Below the pieces are notes generated by a model that was given only the letters and a program-made list of their open reading frames with translations, was not told the DNA's origin and searched no databases. 64,000 nt of DNA from Microtetraspora glauca (GTDB taxonomy: Bacteria > Actinomycetota > Actinomycetes > Streptomycetales > Streptomycetaceae). The stretch lies in contig JOFO01000026.1 in NCBI GenBank assembly GCA_000721275.1, positions 1-64,000 of the forward strand, given 5' to 3'. Shown here piece by piece: positions 15,649-23,010 of this stretch. How positions within the stretch are numbered: the first letter of the stretch is position 1; the number at the start of each line of letters is the position of its first letter. A program made the position numbers and the translations under genes.

Positions 15649-16644
15649 GTGACCGCGTTCGTCCCCTCGTACCCCCGCCCCGTCCTGGACCGTGCCACCC
15701 TGGCCTTCGTGTCGCGGCACACCTGTCCGCCGTCGGCGGGCGACCAGGACGTGGAGCGGGCCCGTCTGGACCTCGCACGTCTCCAGGGCGTGGAAGGCGG
15801 ACCCGCCCTTCACGACGAGGAGGCCGTCTCCACCGAGTGGTTCGCCCTCCCGGGCGGGCCCACCGGTCACGTACGGGTGCAGGTCGTCAGGCCCGCCGGC
15901 AGCGTCGGCGACATCCCCGTCGTGCTGTTCCTGCACGGCCTCGGCTGGGCTCTCGGGGACACCGGAACCCATGAACGCCTGGTGCGCGCGTTCGCTCTGG
16001 GCGCGGACGCGGCCGTGGTCTTCGTCGAGTACGAGCGCGCCCCCGAGGCCCGGTACCCCGTCGCCGTCGAGCAGTGCTACGCCGTCGCGAAGTGGGTCTG
16101 CGAGCGGGGCGGCGAGATCGGCCTGGACGGCAGCCGTGTCGCCGCCGTGGGCGACTCGACGGGCGGCAACCTGGTGGCGGCACTGACCCTGCTCGCGAAG
16201 GAGCGCGGAGGAGTGCGGCTGCTCCAGCAGGTGCTGCTCTGCCCCGTCACCGACGCCGGTTTCGACACCCCCTCGTACCGGGAGTACGGCACCGGCTACT
16301 TCCTCGGCGAGGACACCATGCGCTGGTTCTGGGACCAGTACCTGCCTGACGTACGGCAGCGGGACCAGGTCACCGCGTCACCGCTGCGGGCCTCCCTGGA
16401 ACAGCTCGCCGGGCTCCCGCCCGCCCTGGTCGTCACCGGCGAGGCCGACGTGGTCCGCGACGAGGGCGAGGCGTACGCGACGAAGCTCCGCGCGGCCGGG
16501 GTACGGGTGGTCTCCCTGCGCTACCACGGGACCATCCACGGCTTCATGGTGCTGGACCAGCTGCGCGACACGGACTCCGCCCGCGCCGCCCTCGTCCAGG
16601 CCCTCGACACCGTCCACGTCGCCCTGCACCGGGGCGGCGGCTGA
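15649..16644 (+). CDS. HSL-family alpha/beta hydrolase (esterase) (1)
   Basis: A 331-residue esterase with the oxyanion motif HGLGWALG near residue 93 and the nucleophile motif GDSTGGN near residue 167, followed by the Asp (TGEAD) and His (TIHGF) regions. This is the hormone-sensitive-lipase (family IV) layout. GTG at 15649 has AGGAGA upstream. It is a close paralogue of the gene at 36717-37670, with shared segments such as LLQQVL, FWDQY and ASPLRAS. Its last 267 bases overlap, antisense, the 3' end of the NB-ARC regulator gene. The true substrate is unknown, and acyl or lactone hydrolysis is plausible near a butyrolactone locus. Confidence 0.88.
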   Translation: MTAFVPSYPRPVLDRATLAFVSRHTCPPSAGDQDVERARLDLARLQGVEGGPALHDEEAVSTEWFALPGGPTGHVRVQVVRPAGSVGDIPVVLFLHGLGWALGDTGTHERLVRAFALGADAAVVFVEYERAPEARYPVAVEQCYAVAKWVCERGGEIGLDGSRVAAVGDSTGGNLVAALTLLAKERGGVRLLQQVLLCPVTDAGFDTPSYREYGTGYFLGEDTMRWFWDQYLPDVRQRDQVTASPLRASLEQLAGLPPALVVTGEADVVRDEGEAYATKLRAAGVRVVSLRYHGTIHGFMVLDQLRDTDSARAALVQALDTVHVALHRGGG

Positions 16645-18915
16645 GCCTCCGGACGGCGTGGCCACGGGCAGCGTGTCCAGGAGCTTCCGCGCGGCTCTCA
16701 GCTCGTTGTCGTCGGCCGCGTCCCCGAGGGCGAGGGCCTGGCCCAGGACATGACGGGCCTCCTCGACCTCCCCCAGCTCGACCAGCGCCTCTCCGAGGAG
16801 CAGCAGCTGTTCCGCCTCCCTGTGGGCGACGCCGATGCGACGCGACCGGGCCTGGGCGCTGCGCAGGTGGGCGACGGCCTCCCGCCACCGCCCCAGCGAG
16901 ACGCAGGCGGCGCCGAGTGCCTGCGAGGTGTGGGCACGGAAGATGTCGGCGACGTGTCCCGTCACCGGACAGCCGGGCGCGTCGAGGAAGGCCAGGACGC
17001 GCCGGTGCTGGGCGAGTGCTTCCTCCGCCCGGCCCAGCAGGCGCAGAGCGCTCCCGTAGAGGCGCACGGCCTGGGGCCACGCTTCGTAGTGTCCGGTGGT
17101 CTCGGCCAGTTCGGCCGCGGAGAGAGCTCTGTCCGCGGTCCTCCGGGCATCGCCGAGCTGCCGGTACCCGCTCGCCGCGTGCACCAGGGCCGAGACCTGC
17201 TGGTGGACGTCCTGTGCGCGGCGGGCGTGTTCCAGCGCCTCCTCGGCCCGTTCGACGGCCTCGCGGTGGCGCTGCTCGCAGGTGTTCAGGGCCCAGGAGT
17301 GACAGTTCAGGTGGAAAGCCCGCATGGAGGGGTCGTCGATCGCGGCGGCGGCGTCGGCGGCCAGACGGAAGACCTCGGGCCAATGCCCCCAGTGCACCCA
17401 CAGGTCGCAGAACCATTCCATGGCGTGGGCGGTCTCCACGACCCGGACGTGCTCGCCCCGGTGGGCGGCGGCGCGCAGGGCGGCGAGCCAGGAGGGCGCT
17501 TCGCTCTGGAGCCAGTCGCGGGCCTCCGCAGCGCTCCCCGGCGGGACCGGTCCGTCCCAGGACGGCGGGGGTGCCCCGTGATCGGGCTGGTACCAGCGGC
17601 CGGCGACCACGGCGGTGTCCAGGAGCCAGGCGCGCAGCCGGTCGTCGGCCGCTTCCCGCTCGGCGGGTTCGTCCTCGTGGGACAGCCGGCCGCGGCCGTA
17701 CAGCCGGATCAGGTCGTGCAGCTGGTAGCGGCCGGTGAAGGTGGCCTGGAGCAGCCCGGCCTCGACCAGCTCCTCCATCACGTCCTCGGCGTCGACGACG
17801 TCGGTGGCCGTCAGCGCCGCGCCGTAGGCGGCGGTCATGTCGGGGCCCGGGACCAGGCTCAGCAGCCGCAGCATCCGCGCGGCCGCGCCGGTCAGCTGGC
17901 GGTAGGACAGTTCGAAAGCCGCCTCCACGCGCACGTCGCCGGCGGCGAGCGCGCCCAGGCGGCGTTCCTCGTCCGCGAGGCGCCGGACCAGGTGGTCGAC
18001 GGTCCATCCGGACCGGACCGTCAGCCAGTTCGCCGCCACCCGCAGGGCCAACGGCAGTCGTCCGCACAGCTCGGCCACCCGGGCCACGGCAGCGGCTTCC
18101 GCGTCCGCCCGGTCCTCCCCCAGGATCCGGCGCAGCAGACCGACCGCCTCCGCCCGCCCCATCTCCGACAGCGGCAGCCGGCCGACGTCCTCGAGACCGG
18201 TCAGGGGCCGTCGGCTGGTGATCAGCACCAGACTCCGCCCGCCCGCCGGCAGCAGCGTGCGCACCTGGCCCTCGTCTCGGGCGTTGTCCAGGACCACCAG
18301 GCACCTGCGGTCGCCCAACAGCGCCCGCAGCAGCCCCGCGCGGCCCTGCTGGTCCTCCTGGGCCAGCCGGCGGTCCGACACGCCGAGGGCCTTCAGCAGC
18401 TTCAGCAGCGCCTCGCCCGAGTCCACGGGGCCGTCCACGCCATGCAGGTCCACCATGAAACAGCCGTCGGGGAACCTCTCGGCGAGTTCCGCCGCCGCCT
18501 TCAGCGCCAGGGTGGTCTTGCCGCACCCCGGCGGTCCCGAGACGACCCACACCGACGCTCCCCCCTCGCCCGGGGCGCGTTCGGCGGCCGCCCGCAGGAG
18601 GGCCAGCTGCGGCTCCCGTCCCGTGAAGTCCCCTACCGTTCGCGGCGGCACGGCCGTTCCCGCCGCCGCGACCGCGCGCGTCGGACGCGCCGACCGCGCC
18701 GTGCTCAGCAGCGCCTCCCGCTCGTCGTCCGTGAGGCCGAGCCCCTCGGCCAGCGCCACCACGGTGCGCCGCTGCGGAACCAGACTGCGCCCCCGCTCCA
18801 TGTCGCCGATGGCCCGGACACTCACCCCCGACGCCTCGGACAGCTCCTCCATCGTCAGTCGGCCTCGCCGGCGCAGGCCGCGCAGGACGGCACCGAAGGA
18901 CGTCGTCCCGTGCAC
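16378..18915 (-). CDS. XRE/NB-ARC/TPR transcriptional regulator
   Basis: An 845-residue protein. An N-terminal Xre-type HTH (residues about 8-65, SEASGVSVRAIGDMERGRS) is followed by an NB-ARC ATPase with P-loop GPPGCGKTTLA near residue 130, Walker B CLVVLDNA and an LITSRR sensor. The C-terminal half has TPR-like repeats. This is the SARP-like large ATPase regulator layout without a SARP domain. The GTG at 18915 lies 15 bases after the hydrolase at 18931, in one operon. The last 88 codons run antisense into the esterase gene and look low-complexity, so the natural end is uncertain. Likely a signal-gated activator. Confidence 0.8.
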   Translation of the reverse strand: MHGTTSFGAVLRGLRRRGRLTMEELSEASGVSVRAIGDMERGRSLVPQRRTVVALAEGLGLTDDEREALLSTARSARPTRAVAAAGTAVPPRTVGDFTGREPQLALLRAAAERAPGEGGASVWVVSGPPGCGKTTLALKAAAELAERFPDGCFMVDLHGVDGPVDSGEALLKLLKALGVSDRRLAQEDQQGRAGLLRALLGDRRCLVVLDNARDEGQVRTLLPAGGRSLVLITSRRPLTGLEDVGRLPLSEMGRAEAVGLLRRILGEDRADAEAAAVARVAELCGRLPLALRVAANWLTVRSGWTVDHLVRRLADEERRLGALAAGDVRVEAAFELSYRQLTGAAARMLRLLSLVPGPDMTAAYGAALTATDVVDAEDVMEELVEAGLLQATFTGRYQLHDLIRLYGRGRLSHEDEPAEREAADDRLRAWLLDTAVVAGRWYQPDHGAPPPSWDGPVPPGSAAEARDWLQSEAPSWLAALRAAAHRGEHVRVVETAHAMEWFCDLWVHWGHWPEVFRLAADAAAAIDDPSMRAFHLNCHSWALNTCEQRHREAVERAEEALEHARRAQDVHQQVSALVHAASGYRQLGDARRTADRALSAAELAETTGHYEAWPQAVRLYGSALRLLGRAEEALAQHRRVLAFLDAPGCPVTGHVADIFRAHTSQALGAACVSLGRWREAVAHLRSAQARSRRIGVAHREAEQLLLLGEALVELGEVEEARHVLGQALALGDAADDNELRAARKLLDTLPVATPSGGSAAAPVQGDVDGVEGLDEGGAGGVRVAQLVQHHEAVDGPVVAQGDHPYPGRAELRRVRLALVADHVGLAGDDQGGREPGELFQGGPQR

Positions 18916-18930
18916 GACTCCCCCTTCCGG

Positions 18931-19644
18931 TCAGCTCGTCGCCCGCACCGCGGCCCTGATCAGGTCGGCGACCTGCGTGGGCTCGGAGAGGGCGACGGCG
19001 TGGGAGGCGTCCGGGAGTTCGAGGACGACGGCTCCGGCGCGTGCGGCGCCGAAGCGCTGCACCTCGGGGCCGATCGTACGGTCCGCCCCGGCGACCAGGG
19101 CCCAGGACGGTTTCGTGCGCCATGCCGCCGCGGCCGCGGTCTCGGTGAACGCCGCCGCAGCGAGCGGACGTTGGGACGCGGCCAGGACACCGGCCACGTC
19201 CTCGGGGACGTCCGCCGCGAAGACGGCGGGAAACGCCTGCTCCTCGATGGTGACCTCGACCGCGGGGGCGCCGTCGTGGAGCGGGTACGTCCACTCCTTC
19301 AGGCTGCCCGTCAGCGGAGGGTCGGGGAAGTGTCCCTGGAGCCGGCCGAGGCTCTCGCCCTCGTCGGGCACGTAGGCGGCCACGTAGACGAGCCCCACGA
19401 CGTTCTCCGCGGCACCCGCCACGGTGATCAGCGCACCTCCGTACGCGTGGCCGACGAGCACGGCCGTCCCCTCGACCTGTGTCAGGACGGAGGCGAGGTA
19501 GGCGGCGTCCGACGCCAGGCCGCGCAGCGGGTTCGGCGGCGCGATCACCGGGATGCCGCTGCTGCGCAGTTCAGCGATGACGCCTATCCAGCCGGTCGCG
19601 TCGGCGAAGGCGCCGTGCACGAGGACGACGGTGGGGTGGGGCAT
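18931..19644 (-). CDS. Alpha/beta hydrolase with Ala in place of the nucleophilic Ser
   Basis: A 237-residue protein beginning with TVVLVHGAFADATGW, the oxyanion turn of the RsbQ/MhpC-like group. The nucleophile elbow reads GHAYGG, with Ala67 (GCG at 19444-19446) where the paralogues at 32953-33678 and 37715-38551 have GHSYGG. The late His (DASHAVAL) is kept. It is co-transcribed with an AraC gene upstream and the NB-ARC gene downstream. Loss of the serine suggests no ester hydrolysis. A ligand-binding or sensory role, or another chemistry, would be possible. The fold is certain. Confidence 0.85.
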   Translation of the reverse strand: MPHPTVVLVHGAFADATGWIGVIAELRSSGIPVIAPPNPLRGLASDAAYLASVLTQVEGTAVLVGHAYGGALITVAGAAENVVGLVYVAAYVPDEGESLGRLQGHFPDPPLTGSLKEWTYPLHDGAPAVEVTIEEQAFPAVFAADVPEDVAGVLAASQRPLAAAAFTETAAAAAWRTKPSWALVAGADRTIGPEVQRFGAARAGAVVLELPDASHAVALSEPTQVADLIRAAVRATS

Positions 19645-19688
19645 GCGAGTTCTCTTCTCGGTGTCGGGCACGACGGCGCGCACGCGTG

Positions 19689-20597
19689 TCAGCGCCTTCG
19701 CTCGTCCTGGGGGTCGTCGGGCGTCGGCGCGAAGGCCCTGGCGGCCAGCGCCTGCCATGCGCTGGGGCTCATGCCGTAGGCCCCGCGGAACGTGCGGCTG
19801 AAATGCGAGGGGCTGCTGAAGCCCCAGCGGTGTGCCATCGCGGCCATGGTGGTCCCCCGGGCGGAGCGGACCAGCTCGAACCGGCAGGACTCGAGCCTGC
19901 GCTGCCGCACCCACTGGCTCACCGTGCTGCCGTCGCTCTGGAACAGCTTCTGCAGGTAGCGGACGGAGATGTGGTGGGCGCGGGCGATCGACTCCGGTGA
20001 GAGGGCCGGGTCCCTCAGGTGTTCCTCGATGTGGGCGCGGATGCGGGAGAGCATGGCGTTGCCGGCTCCGGCCGCGTCGTCGGAGGTGTCGGTGTTGTCC
20101 GCTTCGAGGAGCTCCACGACCAGGACGGAGAGGAGGTGCACGGCCGTGCGGGCACGCCGGTCCCCGATCGTGGACCGGCGGAACTCCGTCTCGGCGGCGA
20201 GCGAGGTCAGGAACGCGGACGCCAGCGCCCCGATGCCCTCACCGCCGCGTACGGGGACGCCGAGCACCCGGTCCAGTTCCGGCTCCGGGACGCCCAGATA
20301 GCAGCGGGGCACCCGGAAGAAGATCGTCCGGCAGTCCTCGCCGAACCGCAGCAGATGCCGTCGGGCCGGGTCGCAGAAGACCAGGTCGCCCGGCTCCAGC
20401 AGGGTGGTGGCACGCTCGTGGACGACGGTGACGGCACCGCGCACATGGACGCCGAGGTAGACGTGGTTGCCGTCGTTCGCGTCCGGCATCTCGGAGAGCA
20501 TCTGGACCAGCCACCCCGAGCCGGAGGGGGAGGAGGCCGGATCGGGCGCCTGCCGGGGCACCCGTTCGGGGGCGCGTGACATCAGTGTGAGGGTCAT
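19689..20597 (-). CDS. AraC-family transcriptional regulator (2)
   Basis: A 302-residue AraC protein with an AraC-binding-like N-terminal half and a C-terminal DNA-binding half including SPESIARAHHISVRYLQKLF and the WGFSSPSHFSRTFRGAYGMS helix. It is a paralogue of the regulator at 14475. ATG at 20597 is 40 bases after the stop of the upstream hydrolase, and its stop is 44 bases before the next hydrolase, so four genes (hydrolase, AraC, hydrolase, NB-ARC) probably form one operon. It likely responds to a small molecule connected with those hydrolases. Confidence 0.85.
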   Translation of the reverse strand: MTLTLMSRAPERVPRQAPDPASSPSGSGWLVQMLSEMPDANDGNHVYLGVHVRGAVTVVHERATTLLEPGDLVFCDPARRHLLRFGEDCRTIFFRVPRCYLGVPEPELDRVLGVPVRGGEGIGALASAFLTSLAAETEFRRSTIGDRRARTAVHLLSVLVVELLEADNTDTSDDAAGAGNAMLSRIRAHIEEHLRDPALSPESIARAHHISVRYLQKLFQSDGSTVSQWVRQRRLESCRFELVRSARGTTMAAMAHRWGFSSPSHFSRTFRGAYGMSPSAWQALAARAFAPTPDDPQDERRR

Positions 20598-20637
20598 GGT
20601 GTTCCTAGCCGTGGGTTCGTGCAGGCGGGGAGCGGGT

Positions 20638-21489
20638 TCACGCTCCTCTCGGCAGCTCCTCGGCGAGGAACTTCTCCACGACGGCGTTGAAGGCCGGCGG
20701 GTTCTCCAGGAAGGGGAAGTGCGAGCCCGCCACGTCGGACGGGAAGACGTGCAGGCGCGCGCCGGGAATCCTCCCGGCGACGAAGCGCTGCGAATCGGGG
20801 TGCACATGGCTTCCCTCACAGCCGATCACCAGAGTCGGCACGTCGATCCGGGGAAGCACGTCGCGCCAGTCCTGCGCGCAGTGGTCGAAGAGCAGCGGGA
20901 CGCCCGCGTAGGCGGGTGTCGACCTGATCTCCTCGGTGACGAAGGCCAGTACCTCGGGGTCGGGCTCGCCGGAGAACATGCCGCGCACGAAATCGGCGCG
21001 GACCGAGTCGCCCTCCGGCCCCGCGAGGGCCGCACCCAGGTACAGCAGCCCGGAGACGTCGAAGATGGCACCGGAGTCCCGCTGTTCCCGCTCGGTCATC
21101 CAGGGCACGGCGGCGACCGCCGCGGGCTGGTCGACGGCGACGAAGCGCCGGATCCTTCCGGTCCCGTACTGGTCGACGAAGCTCCACCACACCGAGACGC
21201 CCATGGACCAGCCCAGTGCGTCGAAACGGTCGAGACCGAGATGGTCGACGAGTTCGAGCACGTCGCGGGAGAGCCGGGCGATCCGGTAGCCGTGCCGCGG
21301 CTTGCCGGACTTCCCGTGGCCGCGGAGGTCGACGGTGACGACACGGCGGCCGGGCGCGAGTCCGTCGATCTGGTGGCGGAACATCGCCTGCGTCTGGCCC
21401 CAGCCGTGGAGCATCACCAGCGGCACCCCCTCGCCGCCGGTGTCCTGGTACGCGAGCCGGGCACCGTCCGTCGTGATCAGTTTCTCCAT
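20638..21489 (-). CDS. Alpha/beta hydrolase (esterase/haloperoxidase-like)
   Basis: A 283-residue protein with HGWGQTQ near residue 29 and GWSMG as nucleophile elbow near residue 92, and a late GSHFPFLE region carrying the catalytic His. This is the layout of non-heme haloperoxidases, lactonases and related hydrolases. First gene of the probable four-gene operon that ends with the NB-ARC regulator. Start ATG at 21489. The 137-bp gap to the PucR gene may hold the promoter. Substrate unknown. Confidence 0.85.
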   Translation of the reverse strand: MEKLITTDGARLAYQDTGGEGVPLVMLHGWGQTQAMFRHQIDGLAPGRRVVTVDLRGHGKSGKPRHGYRIARLSRDVLELVDHLGLDRFDALGWSMGVSVWWSFVDQYGTGRIRRFVAVDQPAAVAAVPWMTEREQRDSGAIFDVSGLLYLGAALAGPEGDSVRADFVRGMFSGEPDPEVLAFVTEEIRSTPAYAGVPLLFDHCAQDWRDVLPRIDVPTLVIGCEGSHVHPDSQRFVAGRIPGARLHVFPSDVAGSHFPFLENPPAFNAVVEKFLAEELPRGA

Positions 21490-21626
21490 GGCCTCTTCCC
21501 TGGTCAGAGGCGGTACGCCTCCCCGCCCGTCCCGCACATCATCGAATGGGGCCCGTCGCCCGCACCACCGCGTGCTGTAGGAATCGGGCCGTGGGTCCTC
21601 ATCGCTCTGTCGAAGGGGGTCGGGGG

Positions 21627-22874
21627 TCACCGGGTCCCGCCGGCGCCCGGAGCGACGAGTTCCCCGATCCTGAGACCGAGGTGCAGTGTGAGCCGGTGGG
21701 CGCCGTCGTCGAGGTCGAGTCCGGTCACTTCCTGGATCTGGCGCAGGCGGTAGTAGAGCGACGTGCGGTGGATTCCCAGCGCGTCCGCGGTCCTGGGGAT
21801 CGACCCCGCGTGTTCGAGGAAGCAGCGCAGCGTGTCCCGCAGGCGGTCGCCGCCATGGGCCTCGCTCAGGGTGCGCAGCGGCTCGGGGACCAGCGACGCG
21901 TTCAGGGCGTGCTCGGGGAGCTGGAGCAGTACGGCGTGCTCCCCGAGCAGCTCCCAGTCGCCGACGCTGTTGAGGGAGGCCAGCCGGCGTGCCCCGCGGG
22001 CCGCCACGAGCGCCTGCTCGTACGAGGTCCGGGCACCGTCCAGCCCGGGATGCCGGCCGCCGACGCCGATCACGGGGTCCGCCGACGGGTCCAGGAAGGT
22101 GCGGAGCTCGCCGAGGATGCGAGCGGACTGGGCGGCGACCTCCTCCGCGCCGGGCTGCCGGCCGCGGAGCTGAAGCAGTGTCGCCCGCTCCTTGCCGATC
22201 GCGATGAGGCCCTGGGCGGAGCGCGTCTGCCGGTACCCCTCCAGCGCCGCCCAGAGGGCCGCCTCGGACTGCGGCACGGGCTCCGTGCCGCAGCCGAGCT
22301 GGACGACGGTGACCAGGACGTGTTCCGCCGCTCCGAGCAGACCGAGTTCCTCGCCGTGGCGACGCGCGGTGGCGCGCGCGGAGACGTCGGTTCCGACGAG
22401 CGCGAGGACGAGGTCCCGCTCAGCGGTCTTGCGGGTGTCGGCGGCGACGTGCTCCCCGTACATCTGGGCCGACATGGCGTCCGCGGCCCGGGCGATGGCA
22501 GCGGTCTCCTCCTCCCCCAGCTTCTTCTCGGGCACGACCACCACGAGCAGCCCGAGGAGATGCCCCCGTTCGCGCAGCGGCACGACGTAACGGGGCAGCA
22601 GCCCGAGATCGTCCCGGCCGTCGATGAACCCGGGTCTGGACCACTGGGTCACGCCCTGGGCGAGGACGTGGCGGATGGCGGCGTTGTCGGCACGGCCCTG
22701 CAGCAGGGTGCCGATGCGCACCGGATCCTCGTCGCCGAAGTGCCGGCTGGTGCAGACCATGCGGACCAGCGGGTCGTCGACGGCGACGGACCGGCCGAGC
22801 CGCTCCGCGAGCTCGTCGACGAGTGCCTGGAGCTCGGGGCTGCCGGGGCGGGCTCGCTGGAGCCTTCCGGTCAT
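21627..22874 (-). CDS. PucR/CdaR-type transcriptional regulator
   Basis: A 415-residue protein with a GAF-like N-terminal half (RYVVPLRERGHLLGLLVVVV) and a C-terminal PucR HTH marked by ADALGIHRTSLYYRLRQIQEVTGLDL. ATG at 22874 has GAGAGG six bases upstream. A longer frame to 22979 has no ribosome site. Members sense metabolites and control adjacent operons (carbohydrate diacid, purine and similar). It lies in an array of unrelated regulators and may control the hydrolase operon downstream. Ligand unknown. Confidence 0.85.
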   Translation of the reverse strand: MTGRLQRARPGSPELQALVDELAERLGRSVAVDDPLVRMVCTSRHFGDEDPVRIGTLLQGRADNAAIRHVLAQGVTQWSRPGFIDGRDDLGLLPRYVVPLRERGHLLGLLVVVVPEKKLGEEETAAIARAADAMSAQMYGEHVAADTRKTAERDLVLALVGTDVSARATARRHGEELGLLGAAEHVLVTVVQLGCGTEPVPQSEAALWAALEGYRQTRSAQGLIAIGKERATLLQLRGRQPGAEEVAAQSARILGELRTFLDPSADPVIGVGGRHPGLDGARTSYEQALVAARGARRLASLNSVGDWELLGEHAVLLQLPEHALNASLVPEPLRTLSEAHGGDRLRDTLRCFLEHAGSIPRTADALGIHRTSLYYRLRQIQEVTGLDLDDGAHRLTLHLGLRIGELVAPGAGGTR

Positions 22875-23010
22875 GCGTGGTTCCTCTCTCGATCGCCTGT
22901 CCCCGCGGGCTTCTCCCTTCCGCGGTTCTTGATCAGTCTGAGGAAACGACGGCGTCGGCACATCGCATGAATCGTCCATTGCGCGGACGCGCGCAGGGGA
23001 TACGAAGCGG

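Noticed and set aside
16750..19779. A 1009-codon open frame opposite the NB-ARC and hydrolase genes
   Set aside because: No recognisable domain and wholly antisense to well-supported genes.
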